64,000 nucleotides of DNA from Sweltsa coloradensis. Taxonomy: Eukaryota > Arthropoda > Insecta > Plecoptera > Chloroperlidae. The stretch covers positions 62,001 to 126,000 of the forward strand of contig JAMZAV010001750.1 in NCBI GenBank assembly GCA_024449915.1, read 5' to 3'. A program made the translations under genes and the position numbers. The notes beneath the pieces were generated by a model. That model was given only the letters and a program-made list of their open reading frames with translations. It was not told the origin of the DNA and did not search any database. The stretch's first letter is position 1, and each line of letters begins with the position of its first letter. Positions 13,160 through 24,981 of the stretch are shown here, in pieces.

Positions 13160-13689
13160 CGTATGTGTCACAATCACCGCCGAGTCTGATGATGAGGGTG
13201 AAGGATGTTATTACAAACACAAATGCCTGGATTCGAACCAGCGTCCCCTAGTTCGATGTCGATGATCATTGTGCATCTTTAGCAGACAACGCTATCATCC
13301 AGTGGCGTCCGCGTAACTATCCCTTGGAACATTTTTTAACCACAAACATAGTATGTACCAGCTGGTACAATGGGGGGGGGGGGCTGGGGCTTTCTCCAGA
13401 ATATTTTTGATTTGGTAAAAAGGTTTGAGCGTATGGTTTCGTCGATAATTTATAAAAATTGTGAAGATAATCAGTTTTAAAGTCAAATTTACAAAATCTC
13501 GCCACTATTCGTGCCCCCTACTGCTATTACCCTTGATCGCCACCCACCACGAAGACAACAGCAGGTGGTTTCCTTATGTTCTGGCCGCACTGTCGTTAAA
13601 ACACTTGCCAAGTGAAACACAGGCATAGTGTTCAACACACAACCAGGACCATGAGGAAATGCAACCAACAGCTGGTGTGCATCAGGGAC

Positions 13690-14009
13690 TTGTTGCGTCG
13701 TTGCTACTAGGAGACCGACAGTGTTGGCTCAAGACTCTGATTCGGGAGGTCCCGGGTTCGAATCCCGTCGTGACCGGCAATCCTGACTCAAAGTTTGTTC
13801 CGAGGGCTAGGACTACATTGCACCCTCGGAAATTTAGAAATGTTACTATAGGATGTGTGTGTGTTTACTGTTTAGGTTGCAGCGAGGATGCGCTCCAACT
13901 TTGACAATCTTAATACCCTGGCTTACCTACACCTCACGAGAACTCACTGGTAACTTCGACATATTCTTCCGATTGTGATATTTCACGCAATAAAAAAAAA
14001 AAAAAAAAA
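13690..14009 (+). mobile_element. tRNA-derived SINE with poly(A) tail
   Basis: Head with A-box-like TGTTGGCTCAAGACTC and B box GGGTTCGAATCCC, body CAATCCTGACTCAAAG..., A-run tail at 13992-14009. Same family as 30985-31460 and 55820-56090. Confidence 0.6.
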
Positions 14010-15806
14010 TTTCACATTTGATGTAAAATTGACTATTTAACACCGTGTTGTAAAAAGTTGTCAAAACAGTTAATTAATAAAATGTGTTTTAATATTAATA
14101 ATGTGTAGGCCTAATGTAAATTTGGTATGCAGGTATATGTACGCCTATGTATGTATATTGTTAATAAAATGTTATAAACTATAGTTTTTTCCTACTTGTG
14201 AATTTACAGTCTTAAATCTCCTGATCTTTTTCGCATATTATATTAGTGTTGCTATTTAGGAGCTACGGTACCTAGCAAGTCACAAAATTCTTTAAATGTA
14301 CAAATTTACCAAATTATAGGGTTGTGCTCATTTTCGGATGCACTTTCTGCGATCATTTGTGGGTTAATTTAATTAGGACTTTGGTCGTATAGTAGGTCGA
14401 TTAAAAAACGTCCGGGTGGCCATGCATGCAACCTCCACTGAGTCTGACACAGCATAATATATTTTATAGAGCGAATAGAAAAACCTCAGACGGTCTCGCG
14501 GGCCGCCGTACTGAAAGAGTCTCTTGTGTTGGGTCATCGTAAATACCTCCGGAAGGAGGAGAGTGGCTGTCATACACATGGACTGACATGAGCAAGCTAC
14601 TTTGCTGCAGGCCGCGCCATGGAGAGAACCAGGCAAGCATCAAGATTAAAGTCATTTCAACATGTTTTATGGTTCTGCTATTTGAATTTTGAAAAATATA
14701 ATACAATATTGAAAAAAGGTATTTGTTCAGGTTAGTGGGGTTGGGGGGCAGCGCGAAGCGACGTGGGGGGGAGCAGGAAATGTAATGTGTTGCCGTGGTC
14801 AGCTAGGCCGCCCCCCCCCCCCAGCCACACTAACTTACTTTCCTTTTTGGAGAGGTCCCTATAATGAACAAGTACCGAAAAAGGAACTTTTTTTCACAAC
14901 CCTATCACATTGCTATTGACCGATAAGGCCTTTAGAGGAAATGTTTTAATGGCCTGATGGTAGTCAAAGTAAAGTATAAAATTGCATAAAGGTCAGATAG
15001 TTCGCTTCACTCAAAACATAAGTTGCATCACATTTCTCAATTTCATTATTCGAGAAACACACCCGTAGGTGGGTGTAGGCCCTTCCCGACCTAATTGATT
15101 TAATGGAAATCAATCCATAAATTACAAAATCCATCTGAGCGGGGAACATCGAACCCCGGTCTCTGGATTCCGGGTCTCTGGATATTGTTAATGCATTGTA
15201 GATTGAATGTTAATGCACCAGACCGGCAATTATCAGACCGGGGTTCGATACCCCGCTAAGATGTTTTTTTTTATTGGTTTCCATAAAATAAATTACCATG
15301 TTCCACAAATAAGCTCATCTAACCAACCAGGATAATCAGTGTACCCTGCCCTTACTTGTTGCAAAATATATATTTAACGTTACAGCCATCCCTTTCCTAT
15401 CGCACAGGCACAGACAGCTCTGAATACTAATTAATTCATCTTCGTTGATAATTGTTTTGTACGATATTATATTATGAAAATTTAGTAGGTTGCGTTTTGT
15501 ATTGTCAACAAAATTTTATCAGTGAGTGCAGGCTAACTACCGGCCTCCATGTATGTAGCTTGGGCTGGGCTGAGTAAGTCGCTGAGGCTGGCGCGGAGAC
15601 GATGGTTTAGTCGCTCAGCTTTCTGGTTTTCCGGGAAAACGGTTTATAACACCGTTATCAAATTTCACACTAACGTTAAAAGAATAAATTTATGTTATCC
15701 AGTACGCGTATTCCTTAATTAATTCATTGATTGTGAATAAAAAATTAGTGAAATCACCGAAATTTGTTCCAATTTTGTCAACTTTGGGAATTTATTCAAA
15801 GTAGAC
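14010..15806. other. Intergenic
   Basis: Holds the tRNA-like palindrome at 15131 and G/C-run debris (14736-14823). A GC-richer patch at 14480-14640 is open on the minus strand but shows no known motif. Confidence 0.5.
15131..15262. repeat. Palindrome of two tRNA-like B-box blocks
   Basis: GCGGGGAACATCGAACCCCGG on the left is mirrored by CCGGGGTTCGATACCCCGC on the right, about 80 bp apart, each able to read as the T-arm/acceptor part of a tRNA-derived SINE. Confidence 0.4.
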
Positions 15807-17304
15807 AGATTTTAAAACTCTAATTTGCACACTGGATATCAACGTTTAAATCAATGTGAACGCGCAGGTTAATTTGTTTTTATCGATAGATAAACGGTTT
15901 GGTGGGATTTCCTAGAATTGGAATCCATGTCTTGGATTTCCCATTTTTTCACGTCTTGGACTTATGCCTCGCATATTCGCATATTTTTTTAAACCAATGG
16001 CGGATATTCCTATACAAGTACTTTATTAACATCCATGCCAAATTTGGTAATGATATTACCAACCGTTTAGCAGAAATCATCAACACACACCTGAGTGCGC
16101 GCATTTGAAAACAGTCTCGCCGGTCACACACATAAACCATAACTCCTAGTGAAAGTGATAGTGAAGAATGCGAACGGTAAAAGAAACAACATTGCACAGA
16201 TATCTTGAATCCACTTGATACACAATCGTGTGTAACTCGTTTATCAGCGTTCTAGCGGTAGTCGGCAGTTTATAAGACAATTATCAGATAAGGTGTCGGT
16301 TATTACCTCCCTGCATCTCAAAAATGTTACGCGTTCAAGAGCTCAGGACTTATCCAATGGCATTATATAATAGAGGCATATTAGCTACGCTACCTAGTAC
16401 CTATGCCAAGCCGGTCAATTGCTCTAAGTGATATTTGGTTTTTATTTGGCACACCTCATTCTTCAAAGGAAAGTCAACTTTTGTTACATTCCCTTACAAA
16501 TTTGAAAATTCACTGTCGTTATCCTGCACAAAAACCTTCAGTATTTGACCGACTTTTGATCAATTGATCAATTTGACTGGTTTATGTGACATCCCATATG
16601 GACGTAACAATAATTCCAAATAATGCAATGAAGAATTCCCGTTCACCCGTCTTCAAATTTATCAATACAAAATTCCCTGACTTTTCGGGGGGGGGGGGGG
16701 GGGGGGGGGGGTTAGCCTGCAAATTTTGCTTTCTGAGAAAATCATGATTGGCGGTGATGGCATATTAAAATTAGGTCCGCGGGCAAGCCTAGGAAATTTT
16801 TGGTTTTAACTTCGATTAATTGTGATTTTTTATAGATTTTTTACGGAAATAAGAGAATTCCAGACATGTAAACATTTTCCCTGACATTACAGGTTTTCCA
16901 GACTTGTAGATCCTGATTTTAGGGTACTTGATTTGGTCATAATAACTAGGTAGCAGAAATCCAAATAGTCCTACACAAGGAAATTTAAAAATTTTATTTT
17001 CCTTGAAATTGCATTTGTCACGCATTCATGCTGTAAGAGGAAAATGGGGCCAAAGCAAAACAAGAATGACTGCAAAATAGTTTCTCGATCGGGTTCTGTG
17101 TGATTTCATCGTTACGACGACTGCAGAACACGCTTGAGGAAACCGTCTGTACGAAGCTATTAGAATAGTGAAGGTCATCCAGCACAATAGCTGAGGATAC
17201 ATCGCTGAACAGTACGCTCATTGATATCCAGAAGAGAGGACAACTGGGCAGTCTATGCACAAGACAGAAGTGGATAAGGATAATTCCTATGAATTTGTCC
17301 GGCA
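15807..17304. repeat. 1.5-kb dispersed repeat, copy 2
   Basis: Same orientation as copy 1, 7.4 kb away, differing by scattered substitutions and small indels (for example an extra TTTTAT-rich change near 16990). No target duplication is visible at its ends. Its G-run is at 16686-16711. Confidence 0.65.
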
Positions 17305-17982
17305 TTGCATTTCACCATAAGATATAATCTTAAAATAATTAAGTAGCTATTTGAAGCATGATGTCACGCAAATAGAGTAAGGTTGCAGTACAGAGGGCCA
17401 ACTCTTCGTCAGCGGGTTATCATGGTAATGGCCCTCATACCAGTGGCGTCACTAGAGGTTTTTTTGGGGGGGGAGGGGCGTGCGCCCCCCCCATAGTTTC
17501 CTCGTTTTCCTTTTTCCCCTAATTAACAACCCATCCACGGTTGGTCATCCTTGAAACGGGCTCCCCAGCTCCCCCCCCCCATTTTAGCCTTCGGTATATC
17601 TATAAAATTAATTTGCAGAACCTGCCCTTTATTTATTCCTGAATACGCCACTGACTGGCACTTAAGTCTTTGCGGATTTTTTGATTTGCCACTGCTGAAT
17701 TTGCCCCCCCCCAATGACCAAACTCTAGTGACGGTCCTGCCTCACACACAGTGTGCAACACTTGCAATGTCAACGTTAACACTTGAATTGATGCATAGTT
17801 CAGCCGTTGAAACTAGACTCATTGCAAAAACTTTTCGTAGCAGACTGATGTAGGGCAAAATTTGTGCCTAATGTGAGTGTGACCCTCTTCATGCACGACG
17901 AACTAGGAGATTAGGGTGTTCGGGTATAACCCATGATCTAATGATAATTATATAATTCTTATATTATCTTCTCTTCTTCTTG
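17305..17982. other. Intergenic with nested CAGTGGCG-type ends
   Basis: CCAGTGGCGTCACTAG at 17439 and TACGCCACTGACTGG at 17642 mark decayed MITE ends with G/C-runs between. No gene. Confidence 0.5.
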
Positions 17983-18600
17983 AGATATCCTTGTACAGCC
18001 GGGGGCATATATAAATCAAGAGGTCTGAAAGATACCTCTTTCACCGACATCTCGTGGTCAACTCTTGGTGCCACTATTTATATCGCCCTGTGAACTGCAT
18101 TATCGATCGATGGAAGCCCCCTAGGACTATTTTGATGTTATAAATATTATTTAGGAGGCTTTGAAAGACTCTTGGTCAATAAAATAGTCAATATCTAGAA
18201 GGCAGTCAGAGTGAAATACATTATCAAAACAAAAGCATAACAAACTTTAGTGGTTTGCAATAAGACTTGACAGCCAAGATAGAATTATTCAAAATTAATT
18301 AGAAACTAAGGAAAATATAAGATCTAAGGCATAGTCTTAATAATATGCCTTAGGCCAAGGTTTCGATATATAATGCTCTCTTTACTTTCCCATCTATATT
18401 TCTTCTAGGCTTGATATTTTCTGGTGAATAGAGACTTTTCCTTTGAAAATTAGCAGCCATGTTTCTTATTTATGTCGAAAATGCAGTTCACAGGGCGATA
18501 TAGAATTAATGGCACCAAGAGTGACCACGAGATGTCGGTTGAAAGAGGTATCTTTCGACCTCTTGATTTATATATGACCTCGGCTGTACCATGGGTATAT
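17983..18600. mobile_element. MITE-like element with ~120-bp inverted arms
   Basis: Left arm 17983-18107 and right arm 18478-18600 share, inverted, the words AAAGATACCTCTTTC, CATCTCGTGGTCA and CGCCCTGTGAACTGCAT. A fragment of the same family is at 39790-39832 (GATAGGTATCTTTCAGACC). Confidence 0.6.
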
Positions 18601-18716
18601 AGCCTCTGCCTATATAAGAAATGGGAAAACCTTGAAAAGCTTTCAGTCAGGACTAACAGTGTCTGGTATCGAACCGAAGACTCTCTCGTATGCAGATAGT
18701 GTAGGCGTGACACAGT

Positions 18717-18910
18717 AAGGGCGCGCCAACCGTTAGGTCATAATACGCCACTCTAGCCTAGCTAGGGGATATGGGGAGGAAAATCCCATGCCAGCGACGG
18801 TAGGGAAGGAAAGGGGGATTCTCACGTTGCTGTCGTCATCGTTCTTGTTGTCATGGTCGTAGTCGTCGGAGAGGTCGTCAAGGGAAGGGGGGGGGAGGTC
18901 CCCGACGACA
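18717..18910 (+). repeat. GGTCATAATG-GAC-rich dispersed repeat, copy 2
   Basis: Second copy, opposite orientation to copy 1, with GTCGTCATCG triplet runs and a G-run before GTCCCCGACGAC. Confidence 0.55.
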
Positions 18911-20099
18911 TGAGGCTGCTGTTATTGCTCAATCAAGACAAGTACAACATAATTTGCATATTGGTTGGTCTTAGAGTGGATGTGATTAGAATAATAACAG
19001 AATCGTAAGGTGCGTACGAGTTGTATAGATGATTTGCATAATAATGACGGTAGGTGTGCAAGTGTACAAGTGCCACTGGGCCAGCAGTGAAGTGGGGTAA
19101 ATAACATGTTGAAACCGCAACGACACGACACACAGGTGGCATTCTTCAGTGTGAAATATAACTAATCAGTCAGCAATGATAGTGTTTGGTAACCGAGTAT
19201 TGAAATTACGCTATAGTGTGTACTGTGTACTGTCAGTGGTACCGTACCACACACTTGCTTGGTGGAGGGCAATACAAGTAGTAAAAATAATAATATGTCT
19301 CGATATATCGATAGGGCCTACTACTTTCAGTGTTAATTTCATTCTAGAGTAGCTTTCCTGTACTGATTTAGAGAAATGTGTGGTGAGTGAATGTGGACAT
19401 GAATGACTCGAACCCTTAGTAAAACTGGCAAGAACATCATGGGTAAAATTTACAAAATGGCAAAAGCGTTGGAGGGGGTTGTCAAAAATCAAAGTACTAG
19501 GCTACATAAAACAATCTTCTTATTTTTCCTCCGGGGAGTTTGAATGGTTGGAATCGTATAGATAGGAAAGTGCGGTAACTACCGTCACCACAAAGAACAC
19601 ACTGGCTGTAGGTAACGCCTTGTGAACGTCCTATACACTGAAATAACGGGCCAGTCATGCGAAGAATAACAACACGCAACTGCAATGACTTGTTGCCCTA
19701 CGTTCAGGTACATGTGGGCCCGGGGGGGGGGGGGCTATACAGGGACACACGTGACATGCTATATTCGTAGGAGGACCTGGTTTTTATTAGTACGAGCTTT
19801 TTACGCGGCTTGGTCAAAAACGCGGGTAATTTTTGTAATGTAAACTCACTGAGTTGCAACGCTTGTTGGAATTTCAACTCGCCTAAGAACTCAGAGTTAC
19901 TCGAGTAACATTGATACGTTCGTTCATGTAAACGACAACAAGTCAAGTCCGCACGCCTCTTAGGAGGCGAGTGCCCAGCAACGCTATAGGTGTGAAGGTT
20001 AGAAACAACTACCTTACGACGGTATTTGTATGCACATTAAAACTCAAGTGAGTAGAGTAACCCTCCTTCAACCTAAGTTAAGTTAAGTTAAGTTAAAAA
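18911..20099. other. Intergenic, nothing recognised
   Basis: Short overlapping frames only; a G-run at 19720 and (AAGTT)n at 20076-20095. Confidence 0.55.
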
Positions 20100-20235
20100 C
20101 CAGGTCTAAGGCTATGCGAGACGATGAGTGGTGACAGATACAACAAACATGTATTATGCGGGATTTGAACCCACGTCCTCGTAGAGCGCTTCGAACCAGC
20201 GCCCTATCCCTATGAGCCACCGCGGACGGCCTCAT
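20100..20235 (-). mobile_element. Second tRNA-derived SINE family
   Basis: On the minus strand: TGGCTCATAGGGATAGGG (A box), GTGGGTTCAAATCCCGCA (B box and acceptor side), then CACCACTCATCGTCTCG tail. The tail is shared with 12515-12540 and 29565-29585. It is close to a tRNA at the 5' half but lacks a matching acceptor stem. Confidence 0.5.
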
Positions 20236-21641
20236 ACTGTAGGCCTAAGCATCCAAACCTGGATTAATAATGATAATATGCTTACATGTTATCTTTTCTT
20301 TAGTGATCAAAGGCTTAATCTCTTCTTCTACTAGGCCAACACCTAATGTTTGTTGTTGTTATACTTGAACAGCTGTAAACATAGATTAACATTGCAACCG
20401 TGAGAAATTTACTGGTGGTTAGCATTAGCATAACAAGAATGCTAATCCTACAAATTGTTGCAAAAACGTAGGCTTAAAGCTAGAGATTTCATTTTTACGG
20501 TTGGACGCTATTACAAGTAGGCCCTAGTTAGTTAGGCCTATCCATCAGAGAAGCCCTGTATTATAGTAGTTCAGACTTATCTGTCAACCAACGATTATGA
20601 TTTAGTTGATTACATCAATAAACCGTCCTTGACATAATATTTATGTAATGTGGAGATAGCCACTATCACCTATGCCTAAACAAAGTGCAAGACAAGTCGC
20701 TTGTCAGTGGAAAGAATGGATGCTGTTATTAAAGAGGTGACACAATGCAAATTAGATAAGAAAACATCAATGATTTGATCGATTCATTCATGATGATGGT
20801 TTCATGATTATGGACCGGATATTAAATTGTGCAATTTGCATGTTTTACAGTAGCCTACCAATATGCTATGCAACAGAATGCGTGGGTGTGCATGTTTATT
20901 AAATACAAAGGCCTATGTTTGGAAATGGAATGGATGGATATATTTGGTGATATTTAGCCATGTCTTCACCTGGAGTTGGACTTTGGAGCTACAAATACGA
21001 AGTTGGTTTATTGCATAATATTACAAGTGTATTACAAGTTTTCCCATCTCCGCCCTTTGATGAAAATCAATTTAAATTTGCAGGAATTTCGTTCGGAACG
21101 AGTCGTAACCGACGAACGATGGTGATAAAAGACAAGAAAGTGAAATACAAAAAGAAAACCGCACACCTCAAGTCAGACAGGAGTCGAACTCTCGGCCTTT
21201 CGATTCCACGCGCTAGAACCTGTCTGTCGAGTACTGACGCTCGGTCCATTGTTCTTGGATCTAATGTCACCGGCGCATTGACAACTCTAACTAGACAAGA
21301 AAGCGTCGAGCAGAACTAATTACCATACCCGACCGGCTTGCTGCCTTCTCGTCTGCACTGCTTGCACGACGCGGGAGACCTGTTGCCTCCACAATAATAG
21401 GCTACGCCAGGACAGTCGGTTCTCTTTGAGGCGGCCAGACACTGGACAGACATTTAGCACGGGGCTCGCTCAAAGGAATAAATTATAGTGCGGAGGGGAG
21501 GGAGGGCTGGATTTAAATGGCGATTACTTGGCATTGTATTGTTGAAAGATTTAACTTTAAAAAAATGCAAAATTTAATAGGTAGAGTAGAATATTGTAAG
21601 GCAGGTGAAAAGTTAAATGCGATTCTATAGCCAGATAATCG

Positions 21642-21872
21642 GGAACTCCTTCGGTTTGGGGGGGGAGGGGGGAATCCAAAATAAAATCATCACGTTATTG
21701 CTGATTTTGTAACAACAAAAAACTTCAAAACCTTTAACGTTGCTATTTTAAACTAAAGTCCTTTTCAGGGCTACCTAAAAATAAAATTGCAACGTTAGAG
21801 GTTTTGCAGGTAGAGTATTTTAGTGAAAACCGTGCTGATTGTATTTTGAACCCCCCCAAACGAAGGAGTTCC
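21642..21872. mobile_element. hAT-type MITE (GGAACTCCTTCG ends)
   Basis: 231 bp with inverted ends GGAACTCCTTCG/CGAAGGAGTTCC and 8-bp duplication GATAATCG (21634-21641 and 21873-21880). Noncoding, with a long G-run inside the left end. Confidence 0.75.
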
Positions 21873-22079
21873 GATAATCGGACACGGGCATTTACGGGAC
21901 AGTTTAGATCGGTGGAAGACAAAATGTAATAATCCAAATTTAAATTGTTCGTTTCGATGGTCTTTCACGCGTGTTCCAAATCACTGACAGAACGCCATCG
22001 ATTCCCGCTCCCGGTTGGTGTATCGTTGGTAATTTAGTTTGTGTACATTTACTAAAAATCATGCGGATGGGACCCCCCC

Positions 22080-22106
22080 CCCCACATACACACACACACA
22101 CACACT
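22080..22106. repeat. (CA)n microsatellite
   Basis: Short CA run following a C-run. Confidence 0.8.
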
Positions 22107-22973
22107 TCTTCAGTTTTACAACACTAGCATAGTACTGTCTTTGGGTTTATAGGTACTGTTAGCTAGCAGATACTACCAAGTACGTACCAACCAAGGTAGG
22201 CCTACTACTACTAATATAAACCTGAACTTGCATCATCATCAACCTACTAGCCTAGCTGAACTAGCTAACGCTTTGCTGCCTGCTGGAGAAAGATACCATG
22301 TACAGTGGCCAAGAAGGCAAACGAAAACACCCTTGCAAGAAGAATTTCCCCCAACTGTAGGTCGAGCGACTATGTTTACAATACAACATTGTAATAATAT
22401 ATGATGTAACTTTTTTACTGGCTATCTAGTATCTACGCAATTTTTACGTGCTGTATGTAAGAGTAAGAGTGAAATAAACTAGGAAGGCCTAATTTTACTG
22501 CGAGTTCACCAAAAATCCGGGTCAATGTGGGGCAGCACTAGGGTTCTATTAAACAAATTGCAAATTAAATTTTTCGATTGTACCTTTGGAAATATTGGTT
22601 TTGGTTCATGTACAATCAAAATTTTAGGTAGGCGGCCTAGGAGAAAATGTCGAAAGGCCTGCAGAGTAGTGAACGGGGCGTACCGCGTACCTGCAAACTG
22701 CAATCATGCAAAGGTGTATTGAATTGAAGAGGCGATGGAATGTCGGTCAAGCATGCTGCATGTCTGGCCTACCTACAGGCGACTCGTATGTGATGTGACT
22801 AGCCCTAGCCCTAGACCCTAACGGGATTCCGATTACAAAGCATTGTTGCCGTTTTATAGAGAGAGAAAACGTTCATACAAAACACATTACATTACACAAG
22901 AGATTGCCTGATTGAATATGCCTCAGGGGCCTAGTAGCCTACAAAGTACAGAAGACAAGAAAATCGAACTCAC

Positions 22974-23321
22974 CTTTGCGGAACTTTTCAAACAATCCGT
23001 CGTCGAACATATGGGATACTTCCAAGCATGAGGCGTAGTGGGCCAGCATGCCGCCAAACTAATCACAACAATCAAACACACGAACAACAGACACAAAACA
23101 CACGCAGAAACAATAAGTCCCTTCCTTGATAGTCCCGTCTTTTCTCTCAGCACACGTTCGTACTTGTCTCTTTTCCGCTCCTTGTCCGACGGGGGCACTT
23201 TTTTATGAACACTGTCGGCGTCGGTTTGTTTAATGCACGGTTCTTGTTCCGGTATGCCATCTTCCACCACACCGTTCGACTGGTTTGGCAAGTTGGCGTC
23301 TTTTTCTGAATGATTTAACAT
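22974..23321 (-). CDS. Neprilysin/ECE-like M13 metallopeptidase, first coding exon
   Basis: 116 codons from an ATG with A at -3 (preceded in frame by a non-ATG TTG extension that I reject) to an AAG|GTGAGT donor in phase 0. The peptide has a hydrophilic cytosolic tail (1-67) rich in charged residues (DKERKRDKYERVLREK), one hydrophobic signal anchor (about 68-91, GLIVSACVLCLLFVCLIVV) and an ectodomain start ending YPICSTTDCLKSSAK. The C-x-T-x-x-C...A pattern just after the anchor is the start of the Peptidase_M13_N domain in neprilysins and endothelin-converting enzymes, type II membrane zinc endopeptidases that cleave small peptides. The catalytic HExxH exon is not here; downstream exons should lie at lower coordinates but I could not find the next one, so the intron is long or leaves the window. 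Assignment rests on topology plus the cysteine motif. Confidence 0.7.
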
Positions 23322-23339
23322 CGTTACCAATTAGAATAA

Positions 23340-23560
23340 CACACTTGACACTAGCATAACTCGTTTGTAACCACGAGATTGATTAGAAATCACTACAATC
23401 ACCGAGGAAGAACACTTTACCGCACGCACTGTCTGCCGCGATCCTACTTCCGTTGAAGACTGGAACTCAACTGACAGAAGGCGACGGACTACGCGGCAAA
23501 CGAACGCACACTTGAAAACGTTTCACCAGCGCCAGGCGTGGATACTTAAAATAACGTATC
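23340..23560 (-). promoter_or_regulatory. Putative 5' UTR/promoter region of the M13 gene
   Basis: Region just upstream of the M13 start codon that is clearly richer in CpG than its AT-rich surroundings (several CGCG/GCGG words between 23425 and 23540). An ATTTTAAG word near 23547-23554 could serve as a weak TATA-like element. No transcription start can be fixed from sequence alone. Confidence 0.25.
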
Positions 23561-23987
23561 AAATCACTAATAACTTATATTTATTACGTATTTCGATTAG
23601 TAACGCATCATTTTATACGTAAGTATCGCAGAGAGATGAACGGAATGGTTAGTGTTCCTGTATCGTATGACGTGACCTCTAAACTGACTACAGCAGGTTT
23701 TAGGTTGGTACCCAAGCCACGCTTGTTCCTCGTCGGGCAGGGGTGAGCAAAATTGGCATACCTGGAAAATACAAACTGATGTATTGTCATTGGCTGTCAT
23801 GCATCCCTACCGCCCGTGCCGCCTGTTGTACTAGATTCTACTGTTGGGCTCTCGGCAGAAGACCCAGAAGTGTCAAGACTTTATTATATACGTAATATAA
23901 TATGTACATTATTATATATTATTGTTAACCTTGGTTTTATAGTGGGCGACTATGACACCGTTATGATGGTATTAGAGACAGAAATTA

Positions 23988-24178
23988 AACTAGGGAAACG
24001 CCAAAGTCGTCAAACGAGTGAGTGAGCCAAGTGTTGAGTACCCGGGAACATCCCCTTTCCTCCCCTATACCTAAGGCTGGATCTAGCCCAGTATGGCCCA
24101 TGGAGAATGATACCGGGTACTCAACACGTGGCTCACTCACTGGTTTAACAACGACTTTGGCGTTTCCCTAGTTATTTA
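23988..24178. mobile_element. Inverted-repeat element
   Basis: Arms of about 75 bp (CTAGGGAAACGCCAAAGTCG... at 23990 and its inverse ending near 24172) flank a GC-rich middle. No target duplication seen. Noncoding. Confidence 0.55.
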
Positions 24179-24314
24179 ACTTGGAACATTTTAAATGCGA
24201 ATCGTGTTCAAAACGTATTAGCGTAAAACATTAACAAAATTTCCAGGATGAAACAAAATCACCTAATTTTTATTTCCCATCTCAAAAATAATATGTGGAT
24301 GTAAAAATATAAAA

Positions 24315-24392
24315 AAGTTACAACTGACGGGTATCGAACACCATCCATCCGTGCGGTAGGCTAAATGGTTACCACTAGGCCATGCAGGCCAC
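24315..24392 (-). mobile_element. tRNA-like SINE head
   Basis: Minus strand: TGGCCTAGTGGTAACCATTT (A box) and GGTGTTCGATACCCG (B box). Confidence 0.4.
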
Positions 24393-24566
24393 GTCAATCT
24401 CGTCCCGCTAACTGCTACGAAACAAATGCCATTGATACTAGGAAAACGCTCAGTTGGACGCGTTGTTGAGCGAGCACCGGTACGTGCAACATGACCCGAG
24501 TACGACATTCCCATAAGGCCCACCACACAGTGTAGGCCTAACTGGATATTGGCATTGTACACTGTA

Positions 24567-24981
24567 CACACACATAACAAAAACTTGTAGAAATACAGCC
24601 AAACCTTACACACTCAAAAGAAATGAGATCTAAAAAAAGGGCCAAGCTCATCTACCCTTCCACATTTGCGCATTCTTAATTCATAAACGTACAGTGTCCC
24701 ATAACAGCATCCTCGAAAAGCTTGGCAAAATAGAATTTGCGATTATTAATTTAAACGAAATAGTTCATCCAAGTTCTTTTTTCTAATTAATTAAAACGTA
24801 ATAACATGCAAATTTTATTTTGCCAAGCTTTTCGAGGATGCTGTTATGGGACACTGTACGTTTATGAATTAAGAATGCGCAAATGTGGAAGGGTAGATGA
24901 GCTTGGCCCTTTTTTTAGATCTCATTTCTTTTGAGTGTGTAAGGTTTGGCTGTATTTCTACAAGTTTTTGTTATGTGTGTG
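24567..24981. mobile_element. Fold-back element with ~170-bp inverted arms
   Basis: Arms 24567-24736 and 24812-24981 are near-perfect inverted copies (CACACACATAACAAAAACTTG at the outer ends), separated by about 75 bp. A diverged relative is likely at 62930-63170 (shared CAAAGCTTGGC, AAGATCTTGAGAAG-like words). Transcripts would form a long hairpin. Confidence 0.7.

Larger units (their letters stand above)
20236..22970. other. Intergenic or intron of the M13 gene
   Basis: Lies 3' of the M13 first exon on its strand, so probably intronic. A 119-codon plus-strand frame at 20960-21319 spans a tRNA-like GGAGTCGAACTC block and is not called. I searched for the next M13 exon (MDxxxxPCxDFYxYACG) by eye and did not see it. 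Confidence 0.5.

Noticed and set aside
14464..14706. GC-richer minus-strand patch with CTGCAG acceptor-like and GAG|GTATTT donor-like sites
   Set aside because: Could be an exon, but the peptide (MSVHVYDSHSPPSGG) matches nothing I recognise and does not fit the next M13 exon.
20150..20225. A functional tRNA gene (clear A and B boxes)
   Set aside because: No paired acceptor stem, and the tail is shared with other dispersed copies, so it is a SINE head.
20960..21319. 119-codon plus-strand frame
   Set aside because: No domain, crosses a tRNA-like block, and composition does not look coding.
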